Shown: positions 13,751 through 26,307 of the stretch, one piece after another
Layout of the letters: every line of letters starts with the position of its first letter
Position numbering within the stretch: position 1 is the stretch's first letter
NCBI GenBank assembly: GCA_014905825.1
Contig: JACGCN010000044.1
Coordinates: 1-64,000 of the forward strand
Length of the DNA stretch: 64,000 nt
Origin: Lyophyllum atratum
Lineage: Eukaryota > Basidiomycota > Agaricomycetes > Agaricales > Lyophyllaceae
Direction of reading: 5' to 3'
Program-made: the position numbers and the translations under genes
The notes under the pieces: generated by a model
The model's input: the letters and a program-made list of their open reading frames with translations, nothing else
The model's database searches: none
What the model was told of the DNA's origin: nothing

Positions 13751-15074
13751 CGAGAGGTAGTCGGGCGGGTATCTGGGTGTGGGTTGCTGTGAGCGGAATT
13801 TCAACAACATTCTTGATTGTTTTATGCCATGCTATTTATAGAACCACGTGGGAACCACCTGGCGCCTGGCTCAAATCGTGACGTCAATCTCGATGGGCTG
13901 TGCAAAATATGCCTATGGACCTATGGTCCATGAAGTTTCTTCGCAGTTGCCAAGAATTTCTTGCCATTGGGTATAGCAAGGCCACTGCTTTCGTGCAAGT
14001 AGCTGTGCATGCGCAGGTGTTCGCGGAAGCAGTCAGAAAATAGCGACAGAAGCAGCGCGCGATCTAATGACAACGTTAACGCGCACTGGCAAACAACAGT
14101 GCCCTTCCTTGGTACATCATTAAACCCAATCCATGGGGACCACAGTTTGAATTGCACAACAGAGGTCAGAGGCGTCTATGTACAGATGTCCTGTTCCGCA
14201 TGTCACATACAATTTCCATCAATCTGTGTCGCAGATGAGAATGCGTATATTATTCTGCCACTGATTTGTTCTCACAGGGTTTTGGGTTGAACTGCACAGC
14301 GAATAGATTCTTACCATCTCTGACATAGCCACCGCAATGGCAATGGTCTGCGGATTATCGCCTATTATCGCTGTGGTGGAATACTCAGGAGTCGGGTGCT
14401 AACCATGCTATCACTTTTGACCGTATGTTTGATCCAATATTGTTCGACAGCTTCAACTGCTATCGCCGCGCGTTACCCGACGCAACATCCTGCTGGGTCC
14501 ATCATTGAAGTTTGGCATAGAAGACGAGTTTTGTGAGACAGCCAGACCTATATATTCCTTGGCATCTCAGTGGACGAACGACACACGCGGCTAGTAGTTG
14601 CGCAGACAACGTGAGTTGCGGCTAAAGGAACTTGTCTACCCAGCGGTAAGAAAAAAAACGGGGCATGTCATGTAAGATAAACGCATTGCAAGCGGGAGAG
14701 TTGACAAGAATATGTCCCGACCTCTCCAAAGTCTTGCTGAAGATTTTATATGTTATATATATGCCATCCTGAAGGTCGTAAATGCAGATCGTAATGTAGA
14801 TAATGTAGTTCCTATATAAACAGTTCATAACGCCATGAGAAAAGATGAGGTGAATCCGCGTTCAAAGCTCCCAATTACCCTAAAAATAACCCAAGATTAT
14901 ACCTCTAACGACTTGCACTGCGTGCCTACCCGGAGGCATCCAACTTGCATCCTGGACGTGTCACAGGAGGACATCGTGTGCGAGTACATATCTCGAAGCC
15001 GGAAAATGTTGGCCAAGACATCGGTTGGTACCAAATCTGGCCAGATCTTCACCGAGACACCGAAGACTATTCAG
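13751..15074. other. Intergenic, nothing recognised
   Basis: About 1.3 kb between the exchanger's 5' end and the 3' end of the F-box gene; no coding motif, tRNA or repeat seen. The left end is the exchanger promoter. Confidence 0.5.
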
Positions 15075-17482
15075 TCAGCCTTGATAAGCAAACGAGACGG
15101 CTCCATATAGACCGTCTTCGCGACCCAACATCCCGTGGCCATGAAGAACCTGGTAATCGGCCATCAGCACCCCGAGATGACCATAGATAAAGCATAATCA
15201 GCTCACCTCCATTTTCCTTGCATGCCAACCAATCCCGCTGCTGACATTCCCATTCGCACTCGCCAGCTTCTCCATCTCCGTCCTGAATGGATGGTTTGGT
15301 TCCAGGTCCCGACGTAGGACACTGCCTTGCTCGGAGCCCAACTGCGCAATCCAGCCACTCGCCGTATCGACATACCACCCGCGCCCGCCCTTGCTCTTGA
15401 CGATCCTCCATGCACCGGCGCCAGCACCCAGTCCACCTAACAAAACATTCGATAGCTCGATGACCCTCAGGCGTGTTGGTGGGGCTGCTGGGGTAGAAGG
15501 CGTTGACGTGAGGCTGAAGGAGAATGGCGGTGTGCACAGAGGGCGGATCAGATGCGAGTGTAGCGCAACGGAGGACTGCCTTGGTGAGCCCCGAGGCGCC
15601 CCTTGGTTGTTCGCGGTGATGGGCCGCAAGCCGCAGTCCAACTCGGGGGAGGTGCCGATGAGTGTTAGGATCTCCACATTCGGAGCTTTGATTTTGACAA
15701 AGTCAGTGATGGCCTTCAACTCGACGTTCGGAATGTGTGAAAGCCCTAGGGAGCGGAGGCTGGGCTGCGAGCGACATGCTTTTAGGAGATCGTTCGTGAG
15801 CGGCGCACTTGAGATGTCGAGATATACGAGATTGCCGCTGACCAAGCAGGGCGCGAGCGTTAGAATTTCATGAAGGTCGGATTCGAGGAGGGGTGAGGTG
15901 AAGGTCATGTCACCGTAGAGATTGAGCTCCTTGAGCTGAGTGGTTACTTGGGAATCGACCAAAAAGGTTTTTATACTCGCGCTGGTGAGCCTAATGCACC
16001 GCGCCAGCGCGAGAGATTGGAGTCGAACAGTCGGGGACTGTCCCAGTGCATAGAGAATATCGGGGGTTACGCGCGTCCCGGAGAGATCAAGGTGAGTCAG
16101 GGATGGGAACGCTAAAACGAAAGGAGCAAGAATACGAGGCAGGATCGACTTTACCCCGCGCAAACCGAGACGTTGCAAGCCAGGAAAAGTGAGCGGCTCT
16201 TCAACGAAACGTACAGAAGGTGACCGCGGACCGCCCTGCTCGTCAGAGTCGACATCGCTCGTTTCCCCGCCACCGTGTGGAAGTAAATGTGTATGTACAA
16301 AGTCCGTCAGTGCATTGACGAAAACGGCACTGACGCAACCCGTGAGATCCACAGCCTCCAGATCTCTACACTCCCGCCTCCTTTCACGATCCTCCTCCTC
16401 ACTATCATGAACATCACATACCAAGCCGCGTCCGCGCGATGGACGGCCGCGACCCCGCGATGGAGCGCCACGGAGGAATAGCTCGTTGAGGACGGGTAGG
16501 GTCAGCGCCCCGTCCATGTATTCAGTGGCACCAAAGGCGGTGAGGTTGGGCATTTCCTAAAACTGGGTTCGTCAAACTGGACGGATCAGCCATCCGGACC
16601 ACGTACCTGAAGAACTGCCTGAACTCGATCGCCGGTGACAAAGCGACTATTGACACCTTCGTCGATCGAACGGCGCATTCCGATCGTACGGAAATGATTG
16701 AAATCAAGATGGCGAATGAAACGCCCAGGACGAGGATCGGTAGGTGTGGGTACTGTGGAGTGCATGAGTGGAATGTGGAGTACAAATGTACGTTATCCCA
16801 TACCATATACACCAGGATTCCGCTGCTGCAGAACGTTCTGAATAGCATCACTGATCGACCGCATAAGCTTCCAACGTGCGGGGCTCTTACTTTTCGGTCG
16901 AAGACGTCGGGGACTCGGATCTCGGGAAACGACGGGCGAAAGCAACTCAGGGGCTATGCTGGAGTCGGGGCCATGGAAGGTTTCGAGGATGCTCTCTTCG
17001 AGGCGCAACTCCTCTTCATTGCGAGTAGATGAAGTGGAGGATTGTATTGCCGCCTTGGCTGCGGCTTTGATTGTATTGCCCATTACGGCGTCGACGGTCT
17101 CTTCATCATATTCCCAGGCAATTTCTTCCACGAGTGAGAGCCAGCTTCGGGGAAGGCGCACTTCGATTCTGAAACAGACAGGTCAGAAATGACATGAAAA
17201 TGATAAAATGCTTAGAAATGCATACTTCGTCCATAACCAGGGCTTTGCAGCCTCGTACCATGCATGGTTTACGAGACAAAGGTTCGCCAACGTGCGACGA
17301 GCGAGAGGCTCAGGCCAACTACTTCCTGGGAGCGAAGAGGGATGGGCAGTAGGGATTCCATAATCCTTATGGATCAATGGGTCGAGGGAAGGGTCGGCAG
17401 GGTGAAGACAGAATGAATAAACGTGTGCACAGATGGCAAAAAGTAGTTCAGATGGGTACTGGCGGGAGTCAGCAGTGGTCAT
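15075..17482 (-). CDS. F-box-like / leucine-rich repeat protein
   Basis: Exons, 5' to 3': 17482-17226, 17168-16804, 16752-16607, 16556-15207, 15149-15075; 730 aa, in frame. The N-terminus has an F-box-like segment: YPSELLFAICAHVYSF, then LANLCLVNHAWYEAAKPWLW at about residues 65-85. The C-terminal two thirds carry irregular leucine-rich units (LTHLDLSGTRVTPDIL, LQSLALARCIRLT, LVYLDIS, LRSLGLSHIPNVEL). The last exon encodes a conserved-looking tail ending LYGAVSFAYQG. This layout suggests a substrate receptor for an SCF-type ubiquitin ligase; the substrate is unknown. An insert of about 120 polar residues separates F-box and LRRs. The ATG at 17482 is the first in frame. Confidence 0.85.
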
Positions 17483-20465
17483 ATCAATGCTGCCCAAAAT
17501 TGAGCTGGGAGTTGTAATCCACGAATGACGACGAGAAAGGGAATGGCCAAGCTCTTATAGTCGGAGCCGGCTGACAATATGTCATATAATAGATTGTCAC
17601 GCCGCCGGACAAATAACATTCATCTGGGACTTTCCTCATTTGGGTTGGCTGCCAAGCTTCCTTTTGATAATTTTGATTCGACCCTGGTTCCGGCCCGTGC
17701 TACATCTGCCATCCCCGTATCCTCGTCCGCAACGGTTTCTTCCTCCCTCACAGTATCTGGAAGGGTCTCTTCTGTAGGGAAGAAAATTGAAATAGTGCTT
17801 CACCATCGTTTCGTATTTTTTGCTTTCAAAAATATATATATGGGGCTTTTCGAATGACTTCTGATCCGAGTTCCGGGTCACCAATTTGGAAGGTCCGCCC
17901 CTTGTCACCGTCCACTGACCACCTGGCGCCAAATCTGCCAGGGTAGCTTGGAGACTTGCAAATTATTCAAAAGAAATTAAATCCTTCAAAGTTCCCGATA
18001 ATCTGTCACGCCTTCCCCACATTTCCGGGGGTGGGTAAGTGCTCGGCGCTCAGCTTCCCCACAATCGAGAACGCTAGTTTCAAAACCTCCCTAACCCGAG
18101 TACGCTCTTAAACATTTGAGTCAGAGCTTGCCAAGAGCTTGCCCTCTACTCTTGGGTGCTCTTGGGTGGTTGATTTTCACCTTACCCGTCCATATCGTCG
18201 TCATATAGCTGGATTCCGTTCCCCACGATCACGGTGGGATTCGCCGCCATTTTGTCGCCTTATGGCCTCCTTCTCAGCGCTTGGGACGAACAACCCACCG
18301 AAACTCCCTCGGATCTCAGGAAATCATTTCGAGGTACTGCCCTGCGCAAGCCGTACGACTGCTTCCTACAGTCTTCCTTGGGGTTCCCTTTTTGGGAAAC
18401 CTGCTGGTCGTGATATTTTCGCCGAACGTCTTGATTCTCAAGCTCAAAGCTTCTTCAACACTTCCTGGAATTAGCCGTGGTATGTGCCGACTAATATGGG
18501 TACTCTCGGCATCGTCTCAGTTGTCGAGAGCCTATAGTCACCCCTTCGACCGCATTCTGGAACCTTGGATGGATCACCCACATACTTGGCAATTTCCGCT
18601 TCGCGGAACTTGAATGACCTCGAAAACAAAACCCCAGATTAACCTTCTACCCGAAGTCTGTTTGAAGCCTCTGTGATCTTGTGTCAATCTGGTCTGACGA
18701 CACAGAACCGGGTACATGACATGTCTATCATCACTTTCAGCCGAGCATCGTGGCTTCAGCCGGCGGGACAGCTACTCGATTTCCTCAATAATGACCGTTG
18801 GAGAATTCCATTGGCCAACGGGAATACGGGAATATACATGAATGACATGCTTCTTGACAACATGTTCGAGCCGCGCATACGGTTGTGCGGAAATGATATC
18901 ACTTGCGAATTTGCTACACATACAGTGAGTTCAGTTTTGAGTTTTGTACATACTGGTTCGTAAGCTAACGCCAGTACGAAGTCTTTGTCTACTCGTATTC
19001 TATATTCAAGGGTACCAAAACAAGCAAACACTATGGGCACCTGGATGTCGTGGGTCCCCTCCTGGAATCCGTTATGTACTAGCCCTTGGCGTCTCGACGA
19101 TGTCGCTTCTCTAGTGGCACGATCAGTACCGCAGAGACTGGTTCATATTGCTCATCCCTGAATGCACCACCTTCGGACATCGCATGGAGCGCTCAATCTG
19201 CGTCGCTAATGAGTTGTCCACGTTCGCGCCACCCAGACCTCGGCGCTGGAGTATGCTACGCTTCTGCCATTCCCCAGGGACCATATACGTCCACCCCTAT
19301 GTCCTCCAGGATTTCTGTTCGGCAACATCCAGCGGGTACGCTTCTGCCATTCCCCAGGGACCATATACGTCCACCCCTATGTCCTCCAGGATTTCTGTTC
19401 GGCAACATCCAGCGGGGCGATAACCATTAAAACGGCATGCTGTCTCGCATTGCGAGTCGGCCCAATCCATCGACTCAGGTCCAGTCGTCAGTTACTATAA
19501 ATATTTGATCTTGCTCACGACCTGTGCCGCGTGAATATGTTTTCTCCTATGCTACAGGCTTCTCTGAGTATATTTCCGGACGTTACACTGTTGTAACTTT
19601 ATAAAGTGTAAGAACAACTCTTATCACTTCACCTCGAATCTTGGTTCCGTCCGACGCTCCTGCGATGAATTACAACAGTAACATTACACGAATGACACCT
19701 CGTGCCGGTGTGTATTGATTGGAAGATTATGCCTGGGTAACTCAGCCCGGTGCACACGCACTTCGGAAGAAGCTCGCTCAGAGTATCTTCAACGTACTTG
19801 TTTATAGCCCACGTTATATTTATGCCAGCTCGTGGCTCGTCATCTTCCAGTTGATGTCAGTACTGACCTTCCCCAAGTGTCCAGATGTTGTATCCAAGTC
19901 GGTCTGGGGCAGCGTCAAACCTCTTAAAACGCGAGCTCGTAGAGTCACATGAGCAGGTGCTACATGATCACGTTGCGTTATTCACACCTTCGACATACCT
20001 GCCTCTCGGATCTCAAAACGATGGTCGACGACATGTGCCCTACTCCCATGTTTGCCTCGAGGCGCTTTGCACACGCGGAGGGTTTAACAGGAACAAACGA
20101 GGGAGATGAAAAAGAGCAGGCCTTTAATTGTCATGACACGGTGACAGAGGGGAGGGGGGAGGGATTGCGGCCGTCGGTGATGAATGCCCGACTTGTTTCC
20201 TGACATTAGAGCTCCTGCTGAACCCTGAAAGGACCTTCGCATCAGAACCCGAGGAACTCAAAGAGATTTTCTATCAAGGGTCGCAGGCCTCGCAACATAG
20301 ACGTACCGTCCAGGTGTGTGCAAGGTGTGTGTATTACGACCTAGTAAATGTCAGAGGTTACCAGGTAACTTAGTGTACGTATTGATGTTTGTAGCAAGTG
20401 CCTGCTCCCGTCCCTTGTGTGTCTGAGGTATCCAGGAGACGGAGATTCCAATCAACAGGACCTAC
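17483..20465. other. Long gene-poor stretch with possible decayed coding
   Basis: About 3 kb without a gene I can support. Around 18745-18925 the plus strand has a protein-like open stretch (fragments RWRIPLANGNTGIYMND and EPRIRLCGNDITCEF) ending at a GTGAGT donor. A further open stretch follows a CCAG acceptor near 18974, then meets stops at about 19080. No family was recognised. A perfect 80-bp tandem duplication lies at 19257-19416. This may be a degraded gene or transposon relic. Confidence 0.4.
19257..19416. repeat. Perfect 80-bp tandem duplication (two copies)
   Basis: Copy 1 is 19257-19336 and copy 2 is 19337-19416; I see no mismatch between them. Each unit starts TACGCTTCTGCC and ends CCAGCGGG. 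The length is not a multiple of three and no surrounding gene is supported. The identity implies a recent event, or an assembly artefact. Confidence 0.9.
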
Positions 20466-21093
20466 TTAAGCTTTGACGTAGAAAGAATACTGGTTGAACA
20501 TCCAGATCAACGAAGTAGCTGGGAAACGGCATAAGCATATAAATCCCCAAACGTGGGAGGGTGGCTTACTCGAGACAATGACTGGTGAAATCAATCCTGG
20601 GTTCATCGTGGCGGAGCGGAAAATCAGCCACTCAGAAGAAAAGTGACCGAAAGCAATGAGGTACGTGAACATCGCCATGTCGTAAATCCTACACAACATG
20701 ATACAAGCTAGATATGGTGGGGAAAGGCCATAGACGTGACCACGTACGTTTTATCATGGATATTATACGCGGCATAAGCGCGTACAACGGCAGACGTAAG
20801 GGTCCAGACAGCAAAGGTGCGCGCCTGAAGTGGGGTAACTAGACAAAGGCGTCACGTCCTCAAGCCAATTATTCTCAAGAGAAGCAATCGCGCCGTACCG
20901 ATAGCGGTAGCGTTATATATCCTGCGCGTCAGCTTGAGAGTCGCGAAGTTCTGGAGCGAGTTGAAGACAGCCGTGACAGCGACAATGAGCTGCCAGTAGG
21001 CGAGGTAGCCTTCTGTTTTTGGGAGGTCTACAGGAATTTAGACTGAGTTTTGGGCTACAGGAAGAACCTACAGGTTGACATGGCTCCAAGCAT
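20466..21093 (-). CDS. ERG28: Ergosterol biosynthesis scaffold protein Erg28
   Basis: Small ER membrane protein that tethers the C-4 demethylation enzymes of ergosterol synthesis. Exons, 5' to 3': 21093-21072, 21027-20899, 20838-20748, 20688-20570, 20518-20466; 137 aa, in frame. Diagnostic segments are YLAYWQLIVAVTAVFNSLQN, VTPLQARTFAVWTLTSAVVR and FGHFSSEWLIFR, with four hydrophobic stretches. Start alternatives are 21093 and 21081 (second Met); both give a normal N-terminus. Exon 3 was placed at 20838 because only that acceptor yields the conserved TPLQARTF. The gene is divergent from the gene starting at 21304, with about 210 bp of shared promoter. Confidence 0.95.
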
Positions 21094-21303
21094 CCTGAAC
21101 GATGGTATGGTCGTGAATAAAAGGATTAAGGAGAAATGCAATCCGTGCCAGGGTATGCCAGGTCAAGCTCGCTGCTCAGAAACTCAAGAATTGACGTTTG
21201 AAATTGCGCCCGTATTATATAATAGGCTACCACGTGAGCACAATTACCAGTTTGAATTTTCGGTCGAATTGCCGCCGTCGCCGTTTGGTCGCCGTCTTCA
21301 ACG
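21094..21303. promoter_or_regulatory. Shared divergent promoter of ERG28 and the 21304 gene
   Basis: Only 210 bases separate the start codons of two divergently transcribed genes, so the promoters must overlap. A short AT-rich element (TATTATATAATAG) lies near 21214-21226. No sterol-regulatory element could be assigned with confidence. Confidence 0.5.
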
Positions 21304-24300
21304 ATGACTGACCATGCTCACATCGAGGAGACACAGCGCGCACCCTCCATTCGCTCGGTGGCAAGCAACTCCAGCATATCCAGTGGCGTCAGTCTTACGC
21401 GTCGAGCGAGGACTAGGGCAAGGTCGAGAACTTTGACGGGAGCGTCTTCGCCCCGGCTGCCTGATACAAGCCTTCCAAAGAGCCCCACTTCAGAATTGGC
21501 TTACCTCGGGACGACCTCCGCGCAGGAACCGGCTATAAGCTTTCCAACCAGTCCCATCGAAAGCTTGGGCGCGCCTCCCCGTCCAGCGCGTTCTCCTCGC
21601 AGGAGCACCTATGAAGTGAACCAGGGTCAAGTTGGCGAGAGCAGTCCACTGTTGGTGCAGGACGGCGACCATACTCGGACGAGTCGCGGGGCTGAAGAGT
21701 CGAAGATGCATGAGAGCGTTATCAAGTTGGTACGTATATCATTGTCTGTACGTGTAAAGTGTCACTTAAACGACTTCCTAGTCGAGCCAGACTTCAGGAA
21801 TGCAGATGCTGCCAACTGCATCTCAGCCGCAACCTCCCCCATCTGCCTTTTCTCGAGATCCCAACCTCACGGGCGTTGGTCCTTCAGCCGTGAACATTCG
21901 AGATTCAGTCTCAACGCAACTCTCTGGGTTGTCGTCCTCAATTTACCCTCCGTCCACATCAACCTCAACAGCGTCCGGGCCAGATTCACCTCCATCTCCA
22001 CGTTCCATGGCCGAACAAGAGGACAGCTACGATGTCTCTTCATATGATCCTGAAGTTGGTGAGACGCAGGAGTACGATGGCGACGACGTTTCCTACCGAC
22101 TACGGCTGCTAGTGAATAACAGCTACTTCCTTCCACCAGCGCATTCCAAACCATCTCCCGCGGACTTTGCAGCGTTAGAAAGCAATACCCAGAGAAAGCC
22201 TGCGAAACCTCCCACACCTACTTTTTTTGACCTGTTCCGTGGCAAACCAAAGTCGAAACCCTCGACTCCTACCGGACCCTCTCCAGGTTTTGATCCCGCC
22301 GGGCCAACCTTGCGAACTGCCGCCGACTCTATAACCACGGCTCATGCCCTGCAACCACGACCACGGAGCTCATCACAAATCCCTCGCGGCCCTCCTCCTG
22401 GAACTCGCGTGGGGAGGGTGGTTGTTGTGCGCGAAAAAATGCATGATATCGCTGTCGCTGCTAAACAAGCGGAGCAAGATATGAAGGCTCGTGGCGCCCG
22501 ACGAGATCAGGACCCCCAAGGTGGGCAAACGACGTTCCATGGCGTCATTGATCCTACAGATGCTGTTGATCTGCCGCCACCGTCTGCAAACTATCCGTTT
22601 GCCGTACAAGCTTCAGCGCTGCATGGTTTAGGTGTTCAAGACTCCGTAGGAGCGGCTCTTCTGGCGGACAGGTTACCTCCACCGCAGAGCCCAGGCGTCG
22701 CATCGTCTTTTGATCCCGATGACCATTGGAGAAAAGCGCTATTGCACCAGGCTGTCCATCACTCACTGGACAGTACATCGCCTGACAATTCATTCTCGAT
22801 GATGATCGGTACATCTACGCCATTAGCCTCGCCGCAGATAGGACCATCGCGTGCGCCTTCTCGTGTGGCTTCTGCCGTCGCAAGACCATTACTGGAACAG
22901 CGAATAATTAACCCGAGATTCTCAGACGTATCGCCACCTACGATGCAACGAAAGAAATCAAGTCAAAGTATGGCTTCGACGTCAACTATTTCCAAAGGAC
23001 CAATGAGCAGAAAGCCTCCATCGCTTGATATCTCCAGATCAAATGTTTCCCCACTTCGCTCTGACACACCCACGGGTCCTCTCACCCCGTTGACACCAGC
23101 ACCAAGGAAACACATCATCAATCCTTTATACTCCGTGTCTCAAACCGAACTCTCGAGATTAGAATCTGGCGGTCAGTCCTCAAGGGCGGATGGCCCATCG
23201 GGTGCATCCATTCGAAAAACCGTGTCGTCTCCGAGGCTTTCAGATTTCTATGACTATGACGCCAGGGACATGATCCTGACGCCTCCACCGCTACCCACAC
23301 CCACCCTCCCTACAACATCTTTTCTTGATTTGCAAGACAGTAGAAGTTGTACCTCGTCACAGTCATACTATACGGACGAGGAAATGCTTGATGACCATGG
23401 CATACACCGAACGTCTATTGCGTTGTCTGCTATGAATGGTCGGCCGTCACTGTCTGAGTATTCCCAGCCGTCACCAACAACATCGACCTTCCACGATGCT
23501 CCAACCGATATGAGGGACCCCTCACTTAATCGGCTGTGGCGGCCAAGCGTGGATTCCGAAGCTCCCACCGCCCGGGAGAGCCCTGTTCCACGCTATTCCG
23601 CCATGTCGCCACCCCCGAGAATATCTTCCTCTTTGGCACATATTGCTCTTTCTCCACCTCCTCGGACTTCATCATTCAATTATCAACTCGTACAGGCACG
23701 GCCGATCCCCTCCACTTACGTATCTGAACCTGATCATTCTTCCGATCCTTCTACATCGTTCACGGGCGATACCACACTAATCATCAACGCTCCAGAGCCC
23801 ATGAGCCCTTCATTTCCGATTTCCCAACGACGTGGGAACCCCCCTGGGAGGGAGCTTTCACTCAACATACCTCCTACAGATATACCAGTTGCTATACACT
23901 CAGCTCCTGGCCCATTATCCCCGACCTCTTTCTTCGATAGCATCCAATCTCAGCCCAACGCTATGGATGATCTGGAGTCTTCGTCAGACGAAAGTGACGA
24001 CGAAGACGCCACCCGCCTCAACCCACCAAGCCCTGTTCGATCCGACCCCCGCAGCCGCTCCATGTCTATCACTCCAGCAAGCCCACGGCCTGCTTTCATG
24101 CGGCTAGGGAACCACTCCACTCCCTACGTTAGCCAGGCTGAACGTCACCGCTCTCCACTAGGGATGAAGAGCAAACAGGCCATTGGCAATATTCCCATCC
24201 GTGCTCCATTCTTCACGGAGCGGTCAGGGAAGAGTGATCAAGGCCATGGTCTTCCAGTCTCCTCTTTCGAATTCTACAAATATACGCAACAGACCCAACA

Positions 24301-24508
24301 GAATCCCGGGGCTACTGGTGAGCCAAGCAATCCGGTCAACAAGCGGAGATCGACGGTGGGGCCTGTTGCAGCTTGGCGCACCGGCGCACAAGAGTCTGCG
24401 AAGAAATTGGATGGAATGCTCCTGCAGCACATGGAGACGGAAAAGGACACGATCAAGAGGATCGCGACAACGGCTCGTTCAAATATACCTGTCGACCGTG
24501 GATATTGA
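21304..24508 (+). CDS. Large disordered Ser/Pro-rich protein, function unknown
   Basis: Exons: 21304-21729 and 21782-24508; 1050 aa. The sequence is low in complexity, rich in Ser, Pro and Thr, with many SP/TP sites, so it is probably a heavily phosphorylated disordered scaffold. More ordered islands are YDGDDVSYRLRLLVNNSYFL (about 235-255), GRVVVVREKMHDIAVAAKQA (about 355-375) and the C-terminal segment FFTERSGKSDQGHGL to the end, where VAAWRTGAQESAKKLDGMLL looks helical. No membrane segment or catalytic motif is seen. I do not recognise the family. Its promoter is shared with ERG28. Confidence 0.8.
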
Positions 24509-24975
24509 CTTATACATAGCACCTAAGTATCTCATCACTTGTACCATCGCTTCATACAATATACCATGTCAGCTTGGAATACCATTAATCGAGTTTACTG
24601 TTGGGGATGGGGTATTGGTTGTTGAAGTTATGGACAGGTTCAAAGCTCAAAGCGCGGTACGCTGAGTGAATGCTGTGCCGCCGTCAACACCAGCTGCAAT
24701 AACAGTTTGTATACAGTACATACCTATCATGTTTCACGATGAGTATGAGCGTCGGAGATCATCTCTGCTTTTGGAACGGGAGGGATCGGGTATCTGTTGA
24801 TCGTTACGCTGATCGGTCATCCTGCTCCTCCACCACGACATGATCAATGTAGTTGCATGATTCACAGCGCTCGGACCGGCCACAGGAAAATTCTAGCTTT
24901 ACTTCAAGGCCCTAAAGGCCTGGTGCTCTCGCTTCTCCTTTTCATACCAGACAACCGAGAGGGCAGAATTGCAAT
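24509..24975. other. Intergenic, nothing recognised
   Basis: About 470 bases between the disordered-protein gene and the next start; only short open frames without motifs. Confidence 0.5.
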
Positions 24976-25879
24976 ATGGCCTCTATGTACGACACTCCAG
25001 CGTGGGTGAACTCCTGGGCGTCAGCCATTGTGGCCAACCCTATCTCTCCAGAGGCAGTCACCTCTCGTTTGAACGACTTGTTAGCCGGCAATAGCATAAA
25101 CGGCATCCCCGGCATCCTACCTAACCAAAAGCCTAAGGACATGCTCTCCCAATTCGTGGTCTCTGCCGACTGGGACTTCAGACCTGCAGCCATTGACGCA
25201 GTTTGGCATGCAGTATTTGACATCGCCAAGGTCCACGGCTGGACAGATCACATCCGCGAGCAGACTTATTACTGGACAGAGCATGGCCTGCTCAACGTAG
25301 CTTGGGATGCGCAATCTGCTGGTGAAGATGAAGAAGACGAAGCAGAAGCTGATGGGTATGATAACGCATGGATCACCTGCGCTCTCGGTGAGGCGCGTCT
25401 CTTCGCTCTTGGTTACGGATATTCTGCATTTGCATGGAATGCACTTCTTGATGGGCTTGGCCTCGGTGGCGAGGAGCGAAACTCAGATAGTATGAGGATC
25501 GGATCGTGCGCACAGCTGCTCGGTGCTGGTATGAGGATTAAGCTGCATCTACTTGGAGGGGGCGAGAGTCATTCCATGCCTGGCTTTGCTGGTAGCTACC
25601 TGGAGGCCCAACCTGAAGACAAGAAGGCGGAGTGGGAGAAAAAAGGTGCCGAGACGTGGGGTAAATTCTTGAAGGCCTTGGTGGAGGAGCAGTCAAAGGC
25701 GGGTCCAAGGGCCGCAGCTCTGCTGCAAGTGAGTCAACTTCGTGGACGTGGCGCGGTACTATCGCTGACAATTTTCTTCGTTACATTAGCTGACGCACCA
25801 GCATGTTTTGTCGGAGGCAGGCGACTTGACCAGCGTCGAAGTGGCGAATATAATTTGGCCACCAAAGACGGAGGCTTAA
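24976..25879 (+). CDS. Conserved-looking protein of unknown function
   Basis: Exons: 24976-25728 and 25790-25879; 280 aa. The spliced form replaces an intron-readthrough end and stops at TAA 25877-25879. The protein is soluble-looking, with many Trp residues (VSADWDFRPAAIDAVWHAVF), an acidic run (EDEEDEAEADG, about residues 116-126) and a Gly-rich middle (ALGYGYSAFAWNALLDGLGL). No signal peptide, membrane span or recognised catalytic motif. Steady codon use and a clean GTGAGT...TTAG intron support a real gene. Function unassigned. Confidence 0.8.
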
Positions 25880-26307
25880 CCCACAGCAATCCTGCATGCG
25901 GATTTCTGGACTTTCTACTCTCTTGAATAGAACTTCTCGTTTTGCTATGGCTAGTCGTATGCACCGTATCTGAATGTAGCATGCTGGACAGAGAAGCCGT
26001 TAGGCAAGCCAAGACAATAAATATGAAGATGACACTACACTCTCGCTCGCACTGCTTCAACCCTGATCATACCCATATCTTCGATACTATTCCTGACCCG
26101 ACCTACATATGGTAGAATTGTGTCCGTCGAGAAGCTGCAATACAAGTAAAGATCGGTTGAATAATAATGACAGAACAACTCGTGGCGGCATCAAGTCCAA
26201 GTCACGTCGCTTATTTCCGAACCCCAGTCCAAGAGCCTCCGCGCCTCCTTGACCTCCGACTTCATCCTCACCCCCTCTCCTCTCCACACGCAGCGAATCC
26301 TTCCGTT
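25880..26307. other. Intergenic, nothing recognised
   Basis: About 430 bases; no coding motif, RNA gene or repeat seen. Confidence 0.5.
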
